Position numbers and translations under genes: made by a program
Shown: positions 19,417-29,896 of the stretch, one piece after another
Position numbering within the stretch: the first letter of the stretch is position 1
How the letters are laid out: each line of letters opens with the position of its first letter
The notes under the pieces: generated by a model
The model's database searches: none
The model's input: only the letters and a program-made list of their open reading frames with translations
What the model was told of the DNA's origin: nothing
Source of the DNA: Cohnella rhizosphaerae
GTDB taxonomy: Bacteria; Bacillota; Bacilli; Paenibacillales; Paenibacillaceae
Assembly: GCF_029525575.1 (NCBI RefSeq)
Contig: NZ_JAPDIA010000007.1
Coordinates: 186,001 to 250,000, forward strand
Length of the DNA stretch: 64,000 bases
Direction of reading: 5' to 3'

Positions 19417-20382
19417 ATGATGATGATAACGAAGGCAATGGTCATTGGAGCAACCGGCGGAACGGGTGCCGCGATCACGGAAGAGCTGGTTAGACGCGGG
19501 ATCGACACGATTGCGTTCGGGCGTTCACGTCACAAATTAGAGCAATTCGCGAGTCGGCTAGGCAACCCGGTACATCTGTCTGTTGCCGTTGGGGACGCTA
19601 TGCGACCGGACGATATCGCTTCTCAAGCAGGCGGAGCGGACGTGTGGTTCCATTGCGCGAATGTTCCGTACCACGAGATGTCGAGCAAGCTGATTCCGCT
19701 GGGCGAGTCGGTGATGGAGGCGGCGGACCGCCTGGCTGCCCGAGTCGTTGCGATTGACGGAATCTATCCTTACGGAAGGAGACAATCGAACCCCGTAACC
19801 GAGGAGCATCCGAAAGCGCCGCATACGCGAAAAGGCAAAGTTCGGTTGGACTTCGAGCGGATGTTGTTCAGCAAGCGGTGGAAAAAGGCCAAGGTTGCGA
19901 TCGCACGCTTGCCGGATTATTACGGACCTACCGCTAACGAAGCTTCTTATTTGGGCTCGACGCTCGAAGCGATCGCGGCGGGCAAGATGGCTTTTTATAT
20001 CGGGAATATGCATATTCCCCGTGAATTCGTCTACCTGCCGGACGCGGCCCCCATGATCGTCGAGTTGGCCGGTAGAGACTTAGCCTACGGCCAAAATTGG
20101 CATATCCCGGGTGCCGGATTAATCGCTGGGCGAGACATCGTGAAGATCGCGCAATCGGCAAGCGGCAGCGCCAAATCGGTTATTCCGTTAAAGAAACTGG
20201 GCTTGTCCCTGCTCGGAATCGGCTTGCCTGTGATGAGGGAAGTGGTGGAGATGCTTTACTTAACCGAAGAGCCTCTGACGCTTAGCCGAGACAAGTACGA
20301 GCAGTCGATCGGCCCGGTCAAAGCAACGCCGTTCCAGGAAGGGATCACTTCAACGATAAGAGCGCTGCAGAAGAGGAAATAA
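19417..20382 (+). CDS. NAD(P)-binding extended SDR / NmrA-like dehydrogenase
   Basis: An intact protein of about 321 residues. The nucleotide motif is [21 protein letters not shown]. The rest follows extended SDRs (VVAIDGIYPYGR, then REFVYLPDAAPMIVELA), but the strict YxxxK active site is not obvious, so it may be an NmrA-like redox sensor or an epimerase relative. Several in-frame ATGs exist; 19417 fits the AAAGAGG upstream. It follows the TetR gene and sits directly behind its operator cluster, so it is probably the regulated target. Confidence 0.85.
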   Translation: MMMITKAMVIGATGGTGAAITEELVRRGIDTIAFGRSRHKLEQFASRLGNPVHLSVAVGDAMRPDDIASQAGGADVWFHCANVPYHEMSSKLIPLGESVMEAADRLAARVVAIDGIYPYGRRQSNPVTEEHPKAPHTRKGKVRLDFERMLFSKRWKKAKVAIARLPDYYGPTANEASYLGSTLEAIAAGKMAFYIGNMHIPREFVYLPDAAPMIVELAGRDLAYGQNWHIPGAGLIAGRDIVKIAQSASGSAKSVIPLKKLGLSLLGIGLPVMREVVEMLYLTEEPLTLSRDKYEQSIGPVKATPFQEGITSTIRALQKRK

Positions 20383-20425
20383 CTAACGGGTTGACGGAAA
20401 TGTTCTGTATTCGAATATCAATATA

Positions 20426-20536
20426 ATGAATAAGCCGGTGGCCTTGCACATCCCGATCCCCAGTGTGGTTAAGATCGTTGGGGTTAATGTGGCGCCGGTC
20501 AATTCCTCCAACGCATACAAGCTAGCCGACAGATAA
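20426..20536 (+). CDS. Possible 36-residue small protein
   Basis: An ATG frame reads MNKPVALHIPIPSVVKIVGV and continues to a stop at 20534-20536, after which a terminator starts 15 bases later. No Shine-Dalgarno sequence is seen, so it may be untranslated 3' sequence of the upstream gene. The Val/Ile/Pro-rich composition and the flanking terminator are the only support. No family was recognised. Confidence 0.3.
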   Translation: MNKPVALHIPIPSVVKIVGVNVAPVNSSNAYKLADR

Positions 20537-20550
20537 TGAAATGAGCGATT

Positions 20551-20575
20551 GGCACCTGTGGGGGGTGCCTTTTTT
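20551..20575 (+). terminator. Rho-independent terminator
   Basis: The hairpin GGCACC / GGTGCC is followed by six T residues. It ends the TetR-regulated transcript. The next 235 bases, up to the glycosyltransferase at 20811, hold no recognisable gene. Confidence 0.9.
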
Positions 20576-20810
20576 AAGTTTGGAGGAAAAAGCAGAAAGC
20601 TTGAGGAAAGGCCAACATCTTTTTTTGCAATAGCCGCAACAATTAGTCCGCTTTGTTAGAGACAGGCGACCAATTTGCCGCCGCGCGCGTACGTCTAACC
20701 GCGGGCCGGAATAAGGTATCTCATGTACGTGTACATGTTCCGTTTTCTCATGCACGGCTCGCAGTTGGGCTTCACGGCCCCGAATTTTCATTCAGACGGG
20801 GGCTGCCGCG

Positions 20811-22319
20811 ATGGATCCCAAGAGAATCTGTTTTATCGTCGACGTGGATAACGAAGAGCAGAAACGGAAGTCCTTGTCCGCCATTCAAGCGCTCGCCATG
20901 CCCGAGGACATGGAGCTGGACATCATCCTTGTCGACGTCGGCGCTGGCGCCGCGCCGGTATACAACGAGGCCATGAAGGCCTCCGACGCCAAATACAAAG
21001 TATATGTGCAGCGGAATGCCCGGATCGTGAACCCAAACTTTATTGTCGACGCGGTGGCGCTCTTTCGGTCCCATGCCCGGCTCGGTCTGATCGGTATGGC
21101 CGGCGCAGATCAACTGCCGGCGAGCGGCAGCTGGCAGGATGCCGCGCACAAATACGGCAAAATGTACGAAAACCGGGACGGCACCATGGCGCCGGTCGTT
21201 TACGGAGAGGTGGACGCCGATTATCGCCGGGTCGCCGCCGTGGATGGCCTGCTCATGGCTACGCAGTACGATGTGCCGTGGCAGGCGGAGCCTTGCGGGG
21301 GACGGCAGTCCTGCGGCCCGTCGCAGGCGTTGGCGTTCATGAAGGCGGGGTACGAGGCCGGGGTGCCGTCGCAGGCGTACCCTTGGTGCGTACGGGAGGG
21401 CGGCATGCATACGGATTCATCGCGTGTCGAGCCGAATTCCCCGCTGCTGTCGATCGCCATTCCCACGTATAACCGCGCGGATATTTTGGAGCAGTGCCTG
21501 GCGTCTATTTATTCGCAGATCGGCGACGACGCGAATTTCGAAGTCGTCGTGTCGAACAACGCTTCGACGGATCATACGGAGCGGGTCGCATTGGCGTTCG
21601 CAAGCCGATACCCGACGATGAGGTACAGCAGGACCGGCGAGAATATCGGCGCCGACCGGAATGTCGTCCGCGTCCTGCAGGAGGCGTCGGGCCGATTCGT
21701 CCTGCTGCACGGCGACGACGATTACTTTATCGCGGGCACGCTGTACGACATTCTCCATGTGGCCGACCGGCACAGGAGCTGCGGCATGCTGTTCTTGAAC
21801 GTGCTGGCCGAGCCGCAGGCGCCCCGGCGCTTTACGGGCATGGACAGCTACTTGAGGGAAGCGTCGATCCATGCCACGTTCATCTCTTCCCTGGTCTTCA
21901 ACAGGAAGCAGCTTGCCGGAATCCCCGATCCGCTGCGGTTCGCGGGAAGCTTGTTGAACCAGCTTCATCTCCAGTACAGCGTATTGGAGCAGAACCCCGA
22001 ATTCTGCGTTCGTTACGGGCCTGTCTTCTACCCTTCCGCCAGCATCAGCGAATACAGCTACGCAGAGGTCTTCATCAAAAACTACCTGCGTATTATATCC
22101 GACTTCATCGGCAGGGGATTGACGAGCGAGGCGGTGTCCGCCGACAAGTTCAACATTTTGGGCCGTCATCTATTCCCGCAGTTCCAATATATTCGCCGGA
22201 GCGGCCTGACGCAGTTCGAGCCGGAGAAGTTCGTGGACGTTTTTATTGAACAATATGCCGGCGAGCCGTACTTCGAGGAGGCTTACCGCGTTTTGCTTGA
22301 CTTAATGAAGCAGGACTGA
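20811..22319 (+). CDS. Two-domain glycosyltransferase (GT2)
   Basis: An intact 502-residue protein. Residues 1 to about 200 form a GT-A-like domain of the glycosyltransferase-like type (ICFIVDVDNEEQ, VYNEAMKASDAKYKVYVQRN, LGLIGMAGA). Residues about 210-500 form a second GT2 domain beginning LSIAIPTYNRADILEQCLASI, with VVSNNASTDHT and the DxD-like LLHGDDDYF, similar to O-antigen abequosyltransferases. It is the first gene of the dideoxysugar operon, 37 bases before rfbF, and may transfer the sugar this operon makes. Confidence 0.88.
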   Translation: MDPKRICFIVDVDNEEQKRKSLSAIQALAMPEDMELDIILVDVGAGAAPVYNEAMKASDAKYKVYVQRNARIVNPNFIVDAVALFRSHARLGLIGMAGADQLPASGSWQDAAHKYGKMYENRDGTMAPVVYGEVDADYRRVAAVDGLLMATQYDVPWQAEPCGGRQSCGPSQALAFMKAGYEAGVPSQAYPWCVREGGMHTDSSRVEPNSPLLSIAIPTYNRADILEQCLASIYSQIGDDANFEVVVSNNASTDHTERVALAFASRYPTMRYSRTGENIGADRNVVRVLQEASGRFVLLHGDDDYFIAGTLYDILHVADRHRSCGMLFLNVLAEPQAPRRFTGMDSYLREASIHATFISSLVFNRKQLAGIPDPLRFAGSLLNQLHLQYSVLEQNPEFCVRYGPVFYPSASISEYSYAEVFIKNYLRIISDFIGRGLTSEAVSADKFNILGRHLFPQFQYIRRSGLTQFEPEKFVDVFIEQYAGEPYFEEAYRVLLDLMKQD

Positions 22320-22356
22320 CGGGGACTGTATTTTATACGCAAAAGGATGAGGGTCC

Positions 22357-23135
22357 ATGAAGGTTGTGATACTGGCGGGCGGGCTCGGCACGAGAATCAG
22401 CGAGGAATCCCATCTGCGGCCGAAGCCCATGGTCGAGATCGGGGGCAGGCCGCTGCTATGGCATATCATGAAGATCTACTCCCACTACGGCTATCAGGAC
22501 TTTATTATTTGCCTGGGCTACAAGGGATATTGCATCAAGGAATATTTCGCCCACTATTTTTTGCATGAATCGGACGTCACCTTTGACTTCACGAACGCCA
22601 ATCATCAAGTCATCCATCACCATGACGCCGAGCCGTGGCGCGTCACGCTGGTCAATACGGGGCTGGATACGATGACCGGGGGGGAGAGTGAGGCGCATCC
22701 GGCCCTATATCGGCGACGAGACGTTCATGCTGACGTACGGCGACGGCGTCGGCGACGTCGACATCGGGGAGCTGGCGCGGTTCCACAAGAGCCATGGGCG
22801 GCTGGCGACGGTAACGGCGGTGCAGCCCGGCGGCCGATTCGGCTCGCTCCGGCTGGGGGAGGACCGCGTCGTGCAAGGGTTCATCGAGAAGCCCAGAGGC
22901 GATCATGCCTGGGTGAACGGCGGATTTTTTGTTTTGGAGCCGGGGGGTTTTCGATCTCCTGGGCGGCGACGATACGGCGTTCGAGACCGGACCGCTCGAG
23001 ACGTTAGCCGCGAGCCGGCAGCTGATGGCCTACCGGCACTCCGGCTTCTGGCAGCCGATGGATACGCTGAGGGACAAGAATCATCTGGAGCAATTGTGGA
23101 AATCGGGCGCGGCCCCATGGAGGCGCTGGGCATGA
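22357..23135 (+). CDS. rfbF: Glucose-1-phosphate cytidylyltransferase, two frameshifts
   Basis: Makes CDP-glucose from CTP and glucose-1-phosphate. The nucleotide-binding start is [20 protein letters not shown], followed by [31 protein letters not shown] and [22 protein letters not shown]. It ends [21 protein letters not shown], as in RfbF. Frames shift at G7 22678-22684 and G6 22942-22947, one extra G each; a T6 run at 22925-22930 is in frame. The stop TGA at 23133 overlaps the rfbG start. Confidence 0.93.
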
Positions 23136-24263
23136 TCGACATCGACGCGGCGTTTTGGAGCGGGCGGAAGGTGTTCGTGACCGGCCATACCGGATTCAAG
23201 GGCTCCTGGCTGTGCCTCTGGCTGCGCGCCCTCGGGGCGGAGGTCACGGGCTACGGCCGGATGCCGCCGGCCGGGCCGTCGCTGTTCGAGCTGGCGCGGA
23301 TCGGCCGTACGATGACCTCGGTCATCGGAGACGTCAGAGATCCGGAGGGTCTCGCCGGCGCCATGCGGCGCGCGGCGCCAGAGGTCGTCCTTCATCTGGC
23401 GGCCCAGCCGCTCGTCCGGACTTCCTACAGGCAGCCCGTCGAGACGTATGCCACCAACGTCATGGGCACGGTCCACCTGCTCGAGGCCGTGCGCGCGTGC
23501 GGCTCCGTCAGGGCGGTCGTGATCGTCACGACGGATAAATGCTACGAGAACGACGAGCGGGATACCGGATATGCGGAGCACGACCGGCTGGGCGGGCGCG
23601 ACCCGTATTCGAGCAGCAAGGCCTGCGCGGAGCTGGTGGCGGCCGCGTACCGAAGCTCCTATTTTCATCCGGCGCACGATACGAGCCATGGCGCGGCCGT
23701 GGCCACCGCCAGGTCCGGCAACGTCATCGGAGGCGGGGACTGGGCGCAGGACCGGCTCGTGCCGGACTGCCTGGATGCCCTGCTGAACGGCGAGCGGATC
23801 CGCCTCCGCAGTCCGGGCGCCATACGCCCCTGGCAGCATGTGCTCGAGCCGCTCGGCGGCTATTTGCTGCTTGCGCAGCGCCTTTTCCGGGGAGGGATCC
23901 GCATTTGCGGAAGCCTGGAACTTCGGTCCGGCGGAGCGGGATATGAAGCCGGTATCCGAGCTGGTCGAGACACTGTGCGGGATGTGGGACGGCGCGGCCG
24001 GCTATGCGCCGGACGACGGAGACGGGAACCGTCCGCACGAAGCGCATGTGCTGAAGCTCATCTGCACGAAAGCGACGGCAAGGCTGGGCTGGCGGCCGAA
24101 GTGGGACCTCGATACGGCCCTCGGCAAAGTCGTGGAGTGGGCGCGCGCGTACAGGGACGGCGAGGACGCGGCGAAGCTATGCCTGGCGCAGATTGAACAA
24201 TACGGCCGACACGGGACGACGAGGCGAGGGGGAAGGACATGGATAACGAAGAGGCCGCTCTGA
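23132..24263 (+). CDS. rfbG: CDP-glucose 4,6-dehydratase, one frameshift
   Basis: Converts CDP-glucose to CDP-4-keto-6-deoxyglucose using bound NAD. It begins [20 protein letters not shown], with the Rossmann TGHTGFKG motif, HLAAQPLVRTSY, a TTDKCYEN active-site segment and YSSSKACAE (catalytic YxxxK). The start at 23132 overlaps the rfbF stop as ATGA, with GGAGG upstream. The frame shifts near G4 23889-23892, joining RLFR to EGSAFAEAWNFGPAE. The last 25 bases overlap rfbH. Confidence 0.93.
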
Positions 24264-25598
24264 GGCAGCAAGTGTTCGAAGCCGTCAAAAAAGCATTATG
24301 CGGTCAAGCACCGGAGGAAGCCGTATAAGCCCGGCGACGCCATCTCCTACGGGGGCCGCGTGTTCGACGAGAAGGATGTCCTCAACCTGGTCGATTCCGC
24401 GCTGGATTTCTGGCTCACGTCCGGCAAATATACGGCCGAATTCGAGAAGCGGTTCGCCCGTTTTTTAGGCGTGAAGTATTGCCTGACGACGAATTCGGGC
24501 TCCTCCGCCAATTTGCTGGCTTTTATGGCCCTCACCTCGCCCAAGCTAGGCGAACGGAGAATCCGCCGGGGAGACGAGGTCATCACCGTGGCCGCAGGGT
24601 TCCCGACGACGATCGCGCCCGCGATTCAGTTCGGAGCCGTCCCGGTATTCGTCGACGTCGAGATCCCTTCTTACAATGTAGATTGCTCGATGCTGGAACG
24701 GGCCGTGTCCGACCGGACCAAGGCGGTGATCATCGCCCATGCGCTCGGCAATCCGTTCGATCTGCGGCAGGTCAAGCGATTCTGCGACGCGCACGGCCTA
24801 TGGCTGATCGAGGACAATTGCGACGCGCTCGGCTCCCGGTACCTGTACGATTCGGTCTGGCGGTATACGGGCACGGTCGGCCATATCGGCACGTCCAGCT
24901 TCTATCCGCCCCATCATATGACGATGGGCGAGGGCGGCGCCGTCTATACGAACGATCCGCTGCTCAAGCGGCTGCTGGAGTCGTTCCGCGATTGGGGGCG
25001 CGATTGCTGGTGCGCCTCCGGCTGCGACAACACCTGCAGGCGGCGGTTCGGCCAGCAGTTCGGCGAGCTGCCGTTCGGATACGATCACAAGTACGTATAC
25101 GCCCACTTGGGCTATAACCTGAAAATCACCGATATGCAGGCCGCCGTAGGCTGCGCCCAGCTGGAGAAGCTGCCCGGATTCATCGCCGCCAGAAGACGCA
25201 ACTGGGAGCTGCTGCGCGCGGGCCTCGCCCCGCTGTCGGACGTATTCGTCCTGCCCGAGGCCGCGGACCATGCCGAGCCCAGCTGGTTCGGATTTGTCCT
25301 GACGCTGTCCGATGCCGCGCCGTTCAGCCGCGCGGAGCTCGTCGCGCATCTGGAATCGAAAGGCATCCAGACCCGGATGCTGTTCGCCGGGAATCTGATC
25401 AAGCATCCCTGCTTCGACGAGCTGAGGGCCGGCGGCGGCGGATTCCGGACGATCGGCGACCTGCCCCGTTCGAACCGGATCATGGAGCGCACCTTCTGGT
25501 TAGGCGTGTATCCGGGACTGACGGAGACGATGATCGCGCATACGGTCCAGTGCATCCGGCAGTTCTGCGCGGATCGCCGGCAGCGTGATCCGCTATGA
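24239..25598 (+). CDS. rfbH: CDP-4-keto-6-deoxyglucose 3-dehydrase (E1), one frameshift
   Basis: A PMP-dependent, iron-sulfur 3-dehydrase of about 452 residues that removes the C3 hydroxyl on the way to 3,6-dideoxysugars. The usual aminotransferase lysine is replaced by histidine in SSFYPPHHMTMGEGGAV, the E1 hallmark. The cluster cysteines are visible in DCWCASGCDNTC. The N-terminus LRQQVFEAVKKHYAVKHR becomes continuous after removing one A from A6 24287-24292. The partner reductase E3 (rfbI/ddhD) is not in this window. Confidence 0.93.
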
Positions 25599-26684
25599 AT
25601 CGGCTGCCCGAGGACGACTTTGCGTCGCTGCTTCCTTATATTCCGGAGCCGGAGGCATGGCGGGGGACCGCGTGGTTCATCACCGGCGGCACCGGCATGC
25701 TGGGCTCGTATGTGCTCCGGTTCCTCGGCTGGCTCAACGAGACGCGGCTCGACCGGACCATGAGCGTCACGGCGGTGCATCGAGGCGAGCTCGGGCCGGA
25801 CCATCCGAACATCGGGTGCCTGTGGGATCGCCCCTGCATTCGGTTCGTGCGGATGGATCTCCGGGAGACGCGTCATCTCGACCTGGACGGGTACGACTAC
25901 GTGATCCACGCCGCCTCCAACGCGGCGCCTGCCTCTTATATGGACGATCCGATCGGGACGATCAACAGCAATGCGGCGGCGCTGCAGGCGATGCTGGAGG
26001 GCTGCAAGGGCAAGGCGCGGTTACAGAAATTCGTATTCGTAAGCTCCGGGGAAATATACGGCGACCCGGATGCCGGCCATGTGCCGACCGGCGAATCGTA
26101 TATCGGCGCTACCGATCACTTGAGCCCGCGGTCTTGTTACGTCGAGTCCAAGCGGTTCGGGGAGACGCTCTGCGCGGCTTACGCGCGAGTCCATCGGATC
26201 CCGATCACCGTCGTAAGGCCGGTTCACATTTTCGGACCGGGGTTCAGGCCGCGCGACGGCCGGGCTTGGGCGGACTTTATCGGGAAAGCGGCCGACGGCC
26301 GGGATATCGACATTTGGAGCGACGGCACGGCGCGCCGCGGCTTTTGCTATTTGGCCGATGCCCTGTCGCAGCTGTTCGCCGTCGTGCAGAAGGGGGGCGC
26401 CGGGGGAGGCGTACAACATCGGCAGCGACGAGTCCGTATCGATCAAGGACTTCGCCGGCATGGTCGCGGCTTGCGCGGAGCAGCCCGTGCAGGTGCATAT
26501 TCGCAACCGTCTGCCGGATTATATGATCGGCAGCCCGCGCATCTCGTGCCCGGCCATAGCGAAGGTATCGGCGTTGTCTCCCCCGCTGAAGACGCCGCTT
26601 GCCGTAGGCATCCGCAAAACGATGGACTGGTACCGGGCGCAGTATGTCTCCCGCGGTCAGGAAAGCGAGGGTGAATCACGATGA
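25595..26684 (+). CDS. NAD(P)-dependent epimerase/reductase, likely CDP-sugar C4-reductase, one frameshift
   Basis: An extended SDR of about 362 residues. The Rossmann motif is ITGGTGMLGSYVL, the catalytic serine lies in FVSSGEIYGDP and the active pair in CYVESKRFGE; VVRPVHIFGPGFRPRDGRA follows. It resembles CDP-abequose/paratose synthases and UDP-glucuronate decarboxylases. From its place directly after rfbH it probably reduces or epimerises the 4-keto group of the CDP-dideoxysugar. The frame shifts at G6 26392-26397. Both ends overlap neighbours as ATGA. Confidence 0.86.
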
Positions 26685-27912
26685 CGGATCAGGTCTATGC
26701 GGCGATCAAGCGCTGCCGCGCCTGCCGCAGCGAGCGGTTGACGGAGTTGCTCCGCCTGCGCGATGTTCCCGCAGCGGGGGATCTACGCCGAAGAGAACGA
26801 GAGGCTCGATATCAGACTGCCGCTGACGCTCGCGCATTGTTCCTCGTGCGGACTGGTTCAGCTGAGAGAGACGATCGGTCCGGAAATATACCGTCACTAC
26901 AGCTTTGCCGGCGGCACGTCGGCGTCCTACCAAGCCTATCTGGACCGGCTGGCCAAGCAAATCGTCGTCGAGTACGAGCTGCGCGAAAAAAGAGTGTACG
27001 AGGTAGGCGCGGGGGGACGGTACCTTCCTAAAATGCCTGGCGGAGCACGGGGACAACGAAGCCGCCGGCATCGAGCCTTCGCAGAAACTGTGCGCTGCCG
27101 CGGCGGAAAAAGGCGTTCAGGTACGGCAGGGCTACTTCAACGCGGCGTCTGTCGCGGATGCCCGGCCGGAGCCGTACGACTGCGTCGTCGTCCGGCATGT
27201 CCTCGAGCACATCGACGACCTCCACGATATGATAACGTCCCTGCGGTTCATTCTCAAGGAAGACGGCGTACTGCTCGTCGAGGTGCCGAGCTTGGAGAAG
27301 ACGGTGGAGAACCGCAGCTACTCCAATCTGTTTCACGAGCATCTGAATTATTTCTCCGTTCCGGTATTAAGCCGGCTTTTCGGGCGATACGGGTTTACCG
27401 TGGATCGCGGTCGGTTCGTCGATATCCACGGGGGCTCCATTCTCATGCTGTTCAGGCTTGGGCATGCATCGGCCGAGCCGATCGCCACGACCGGCGGACC
27501 GGTCGCGGCGGCTGCGGCTGCCGATCCGGAGCCGGTCCGCGCGTTTGCGGCCGATGCACCGCGTTATTTCGCGCGCGTGCGCGAGCGAATCGCATCGCTG
27601 GCGTCCGGCGGGAAGGTCGTGCACGGGTACGGAGCCTCGCACCGGACCTTTGCCCTGCTGGGCGGCGCGGGGCTGGACGAACGCCAGGTGCCGGTCATCT
27701 ACGACGTCAATCCGTTTTTGCGCCGCAAGAGGCTGAACGGAATCGGGTCTCTGGTGCTGTCCGCCGACGGGCTGCAGCAGGCTTCGGATCATCCGGACGC
27801 CATCGTCATTCTCGCCCTCTCCTATCAGGCGGAGCTCGTTCGTCTTTTAAGGGATCAGTACGGCTATGCGGGCGACATCGTGACGCTCGGCGCGGAGGTG
27901 AACCTTCCATGA
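26681..27912 (+). CDS. Zinc-site sugar C-methyltransferase (NovU/TylCIII type), two frameshifts
   Basis: An SAM-dependent C-methyltransferase of about 410 residues. The N-terminal zinc site uses CRACRSERL and CSSCGLVQL (paired CxxC). The SAM-binding glycine motif is VYEVGAGDGTFLKCL, then VRHVLEHIDDLHDM and FHEHLNYFSVPVLSRLF. The C-terminal domain has GYGASHRTFALLGG and YDVNPFLRRKRLNG, as in enzymes that methylate carbon atoms of 4-keto nucleotide sugars. Shifts occur at G5 26776-26780 and G6 27011-27016. It suggests a methyl branch on the sugar. Confidence 0.9.
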
Positions 27913-28701
27913 GCCAGGCGGTTAACATCCGGAAGGCGCTTGTGCGCATGATGCACAGCTCCGGTTCTTCGCATATCGGCACATGCCTGTCGATGGTGGA
28001 CATCTTATACGTGCTTTACTTCCGCATCCTGCGGATCGAACCCGGGGAGCCGAAGAAGCCCGACCGGGACAAATTCATATTAAGCAAGGGACATGGCAGC
28101 GCGGCCTTGTACGCCACGCTTGCGGAGCGGGGCTTTTTTTGCGGCGGACGTGCTGGACGGATATTACGTGGACGGCGGATCGCTCCCCGGCCATCTCGAC
28201 AAGGATGCGGTCCCCGGCATCGAAGCATCGGCAGGCTCTCTCGGGCACGGGCTGTCGATCGGGCTCGGGATGGCGCTCGCCAACCGCCAGACGGGGAACC
28301 CGGGGCGCGTCTACGTGCTCGTCGGAGACGGGGAGTGCAACGAGGGGAGCATCTGGGAGGCCGCGATGCTGGCTGCTCATCTGCGGCTCGGCGGGCTGAC
28401 CGTCATCGTCGACTTCAACAAGCTTCAAGGCTTCGGCAGAACGAACGAGGTGATCGACCAGTCGAACCTGTCGGACCGGTGGCGGGTATTCGGCTGGGAA
28501 GCGCACGAGGTCGACGGTCATGACGCCGATGAACTGGAGCGGGTCCTCCGACTGCCTCAGACAGGCCCCAAGGCGATTATCGCCCACACGGTCAAGGGCA
28601 AGGGCGTATCGTTCATGGAGGATCGGCTGGAGTGGCATTACCGATCGCCGGACGACGCGCAGAAGTCGCTTGCGATCTCGGAGCTCGAGGGACGCGTATG
28701 A
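27909..28701 (+). CDS. Transketolase N-terminal (TPP-binding) subunit, one frameshift
   Basis: A protein of about 263 residues equal to the N-terminal third of transketolase. Thiamine pyrophosphate contacts are visible in ILSKGHGSAALYA, SLGHGLSIGLGMA, the GDGECNEGSIWEA motif, and DFNKLQGFG. The frame shifts at T7 28134-28140; removing one T joins ERGFF to AADVLDG. The ATG overlaps the methyltransferase stop. Split transketolases often act in secondary and surface-sugar pathways. Here it may transfer a two-carbon unit to a keto-sugar. Confidence 0.92.
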
Positions 28702-29586
28702 GGAGCACGTTTATCCGGGAGCTTCTTTCGCAGGCGGCCGTCGACGATCGCGTTTTCCTCATTACGCCGGATATGGGCTTCTCGGTGCTGGAGCCGTTCG
28801 CCGCCCGGTACCCGGACCGCTTCCTGAATGCCGGCATCGCCGAGCAGAATGCCGCCGGCATCGCGGCCGGGCTGGCACTGTCGGGGAAAATCGTCTATGT
28901 GTACAGCATCATTCCCTTTATCACGATGCGGTGCTTCGAGCAGGTCAGAGTCGATATCGCCTATATGAACACGAACGTCAGGCTGATCGGCGTCGGAGCC
29001 GGCCTAAGCTACGGTCCCGCGGGAGCGACGCATCATGCGATCGAGGATATCGCCGTCATGAGGGCCCTGCCCAACATGACCGTATGCTGTCCGGGAGATC
29101 CCGTCGAGACGAGGGAGCTGATCAGGCGCAGCTTCGCGCACGACGGGCCGATGTACTTCCGGCTGGGCAAGAACGGCGAGCCCCGTATTCATGCGGATGA
29201 ACGCACGATCCCGATCGGAGAGGCCGTCACGGTGGCGGAGGGCACGGACATGGCCTGCTTCGTCACCAGCACGATGCTCGAGCCGGCCTGCCGATGGGTC
29301 CGGGAGTGGCAGCGGGCGGGGAAGTCGGTGCTGCTGGCCAGCTTCCCGACGGTCAAGCCGCTCGATGTCCCGTACATTCAACGCGTGATCGACAGCGGCA
29401 TGCCGATCCTGACCGTCGAAGAGCACAGCGTCATCGGGGGGACTCGGCAGCGCCGTGGCCGAGGTCGTCGCGGAATACGGGAAGGCGGTCTCCTTCAGAC
29501 GCGTCGGGATTCCCGACCGGTATTCGCATGTCGTGGGCAGCCAGGATTTTCTCCGGACCCGGATGGGCGTGGTGAGGCCCGAGTGA
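28698..29586 (+). CDS. Transketolase C-terminal subunit, one frameshift
   Basis: The partner of the preceding gene, about 295 residues. It has the pyrimidine-binding domain (FLNAGIAEQNAAGIAAGLAL, with the conserved glutamate) and the C-terminal domain (EAVTVAEGTDMACFVTSTM ... ILTVEEHSVIGG). The frame shifts at G6 29436-29441; after correction it ends RYSHVVGSQDFLRTRMGVVR. The start overlaps the previous stop as ATGA. It is the last gene of the dideoxysugar operon. Confidence 0.92.
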
Positions 29587-29617
29587 GCGCCTGAGCGCTC
29601 GCCGTACTTTTCCTTGC

Positions 29618-29869
29618 GTGGGAACGTACTGCCGTTGTATTTTGATATGGCGCCGGAGGCGTCGGTGCCACGCCTGGGCCGGCGCGCCCATTCCCGTCCT
29701 TATCGAGCATCTGGCGGGGCTCACCCCCAAGCAGGCCGGTTGGGGCGATGTGAATTTTGCGGCACAGCTTCCACAAGGGATGAAGCCCTTCCGGATTCAG
29801 TTTACGGTACCGACAGGACGGATAACGATTAACTACGACGGGGAAAGAGCGAGCTATGATCTAGCGTAA
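29618..29869 (+). CDS. Unrecognised short open frame, possibly a remnant
   Basis: The second half reads like coding sequence (GWGDVNFAAQLPQGMKPF, then QFTVPTGRITINYDG), while the first 20 residues are Arg/Cys-rich and look out of frame. It may be the 3' remnant of a lost gene or a small gene with a damaged start. No ribosome site is clear and no family was recognised. Confidence 0.35.
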   Translation: MGTYCRCILIWRRRRRCHAWAGAPIPVLIEHLAGLTPKQAGWGDVNFAAQLPQGMKPFRIQFTVPTGRITINYDGERASYDLA

Positions 29870-29896
29870 ATAAGCATGACAAGGAAGTGGAAGGCC

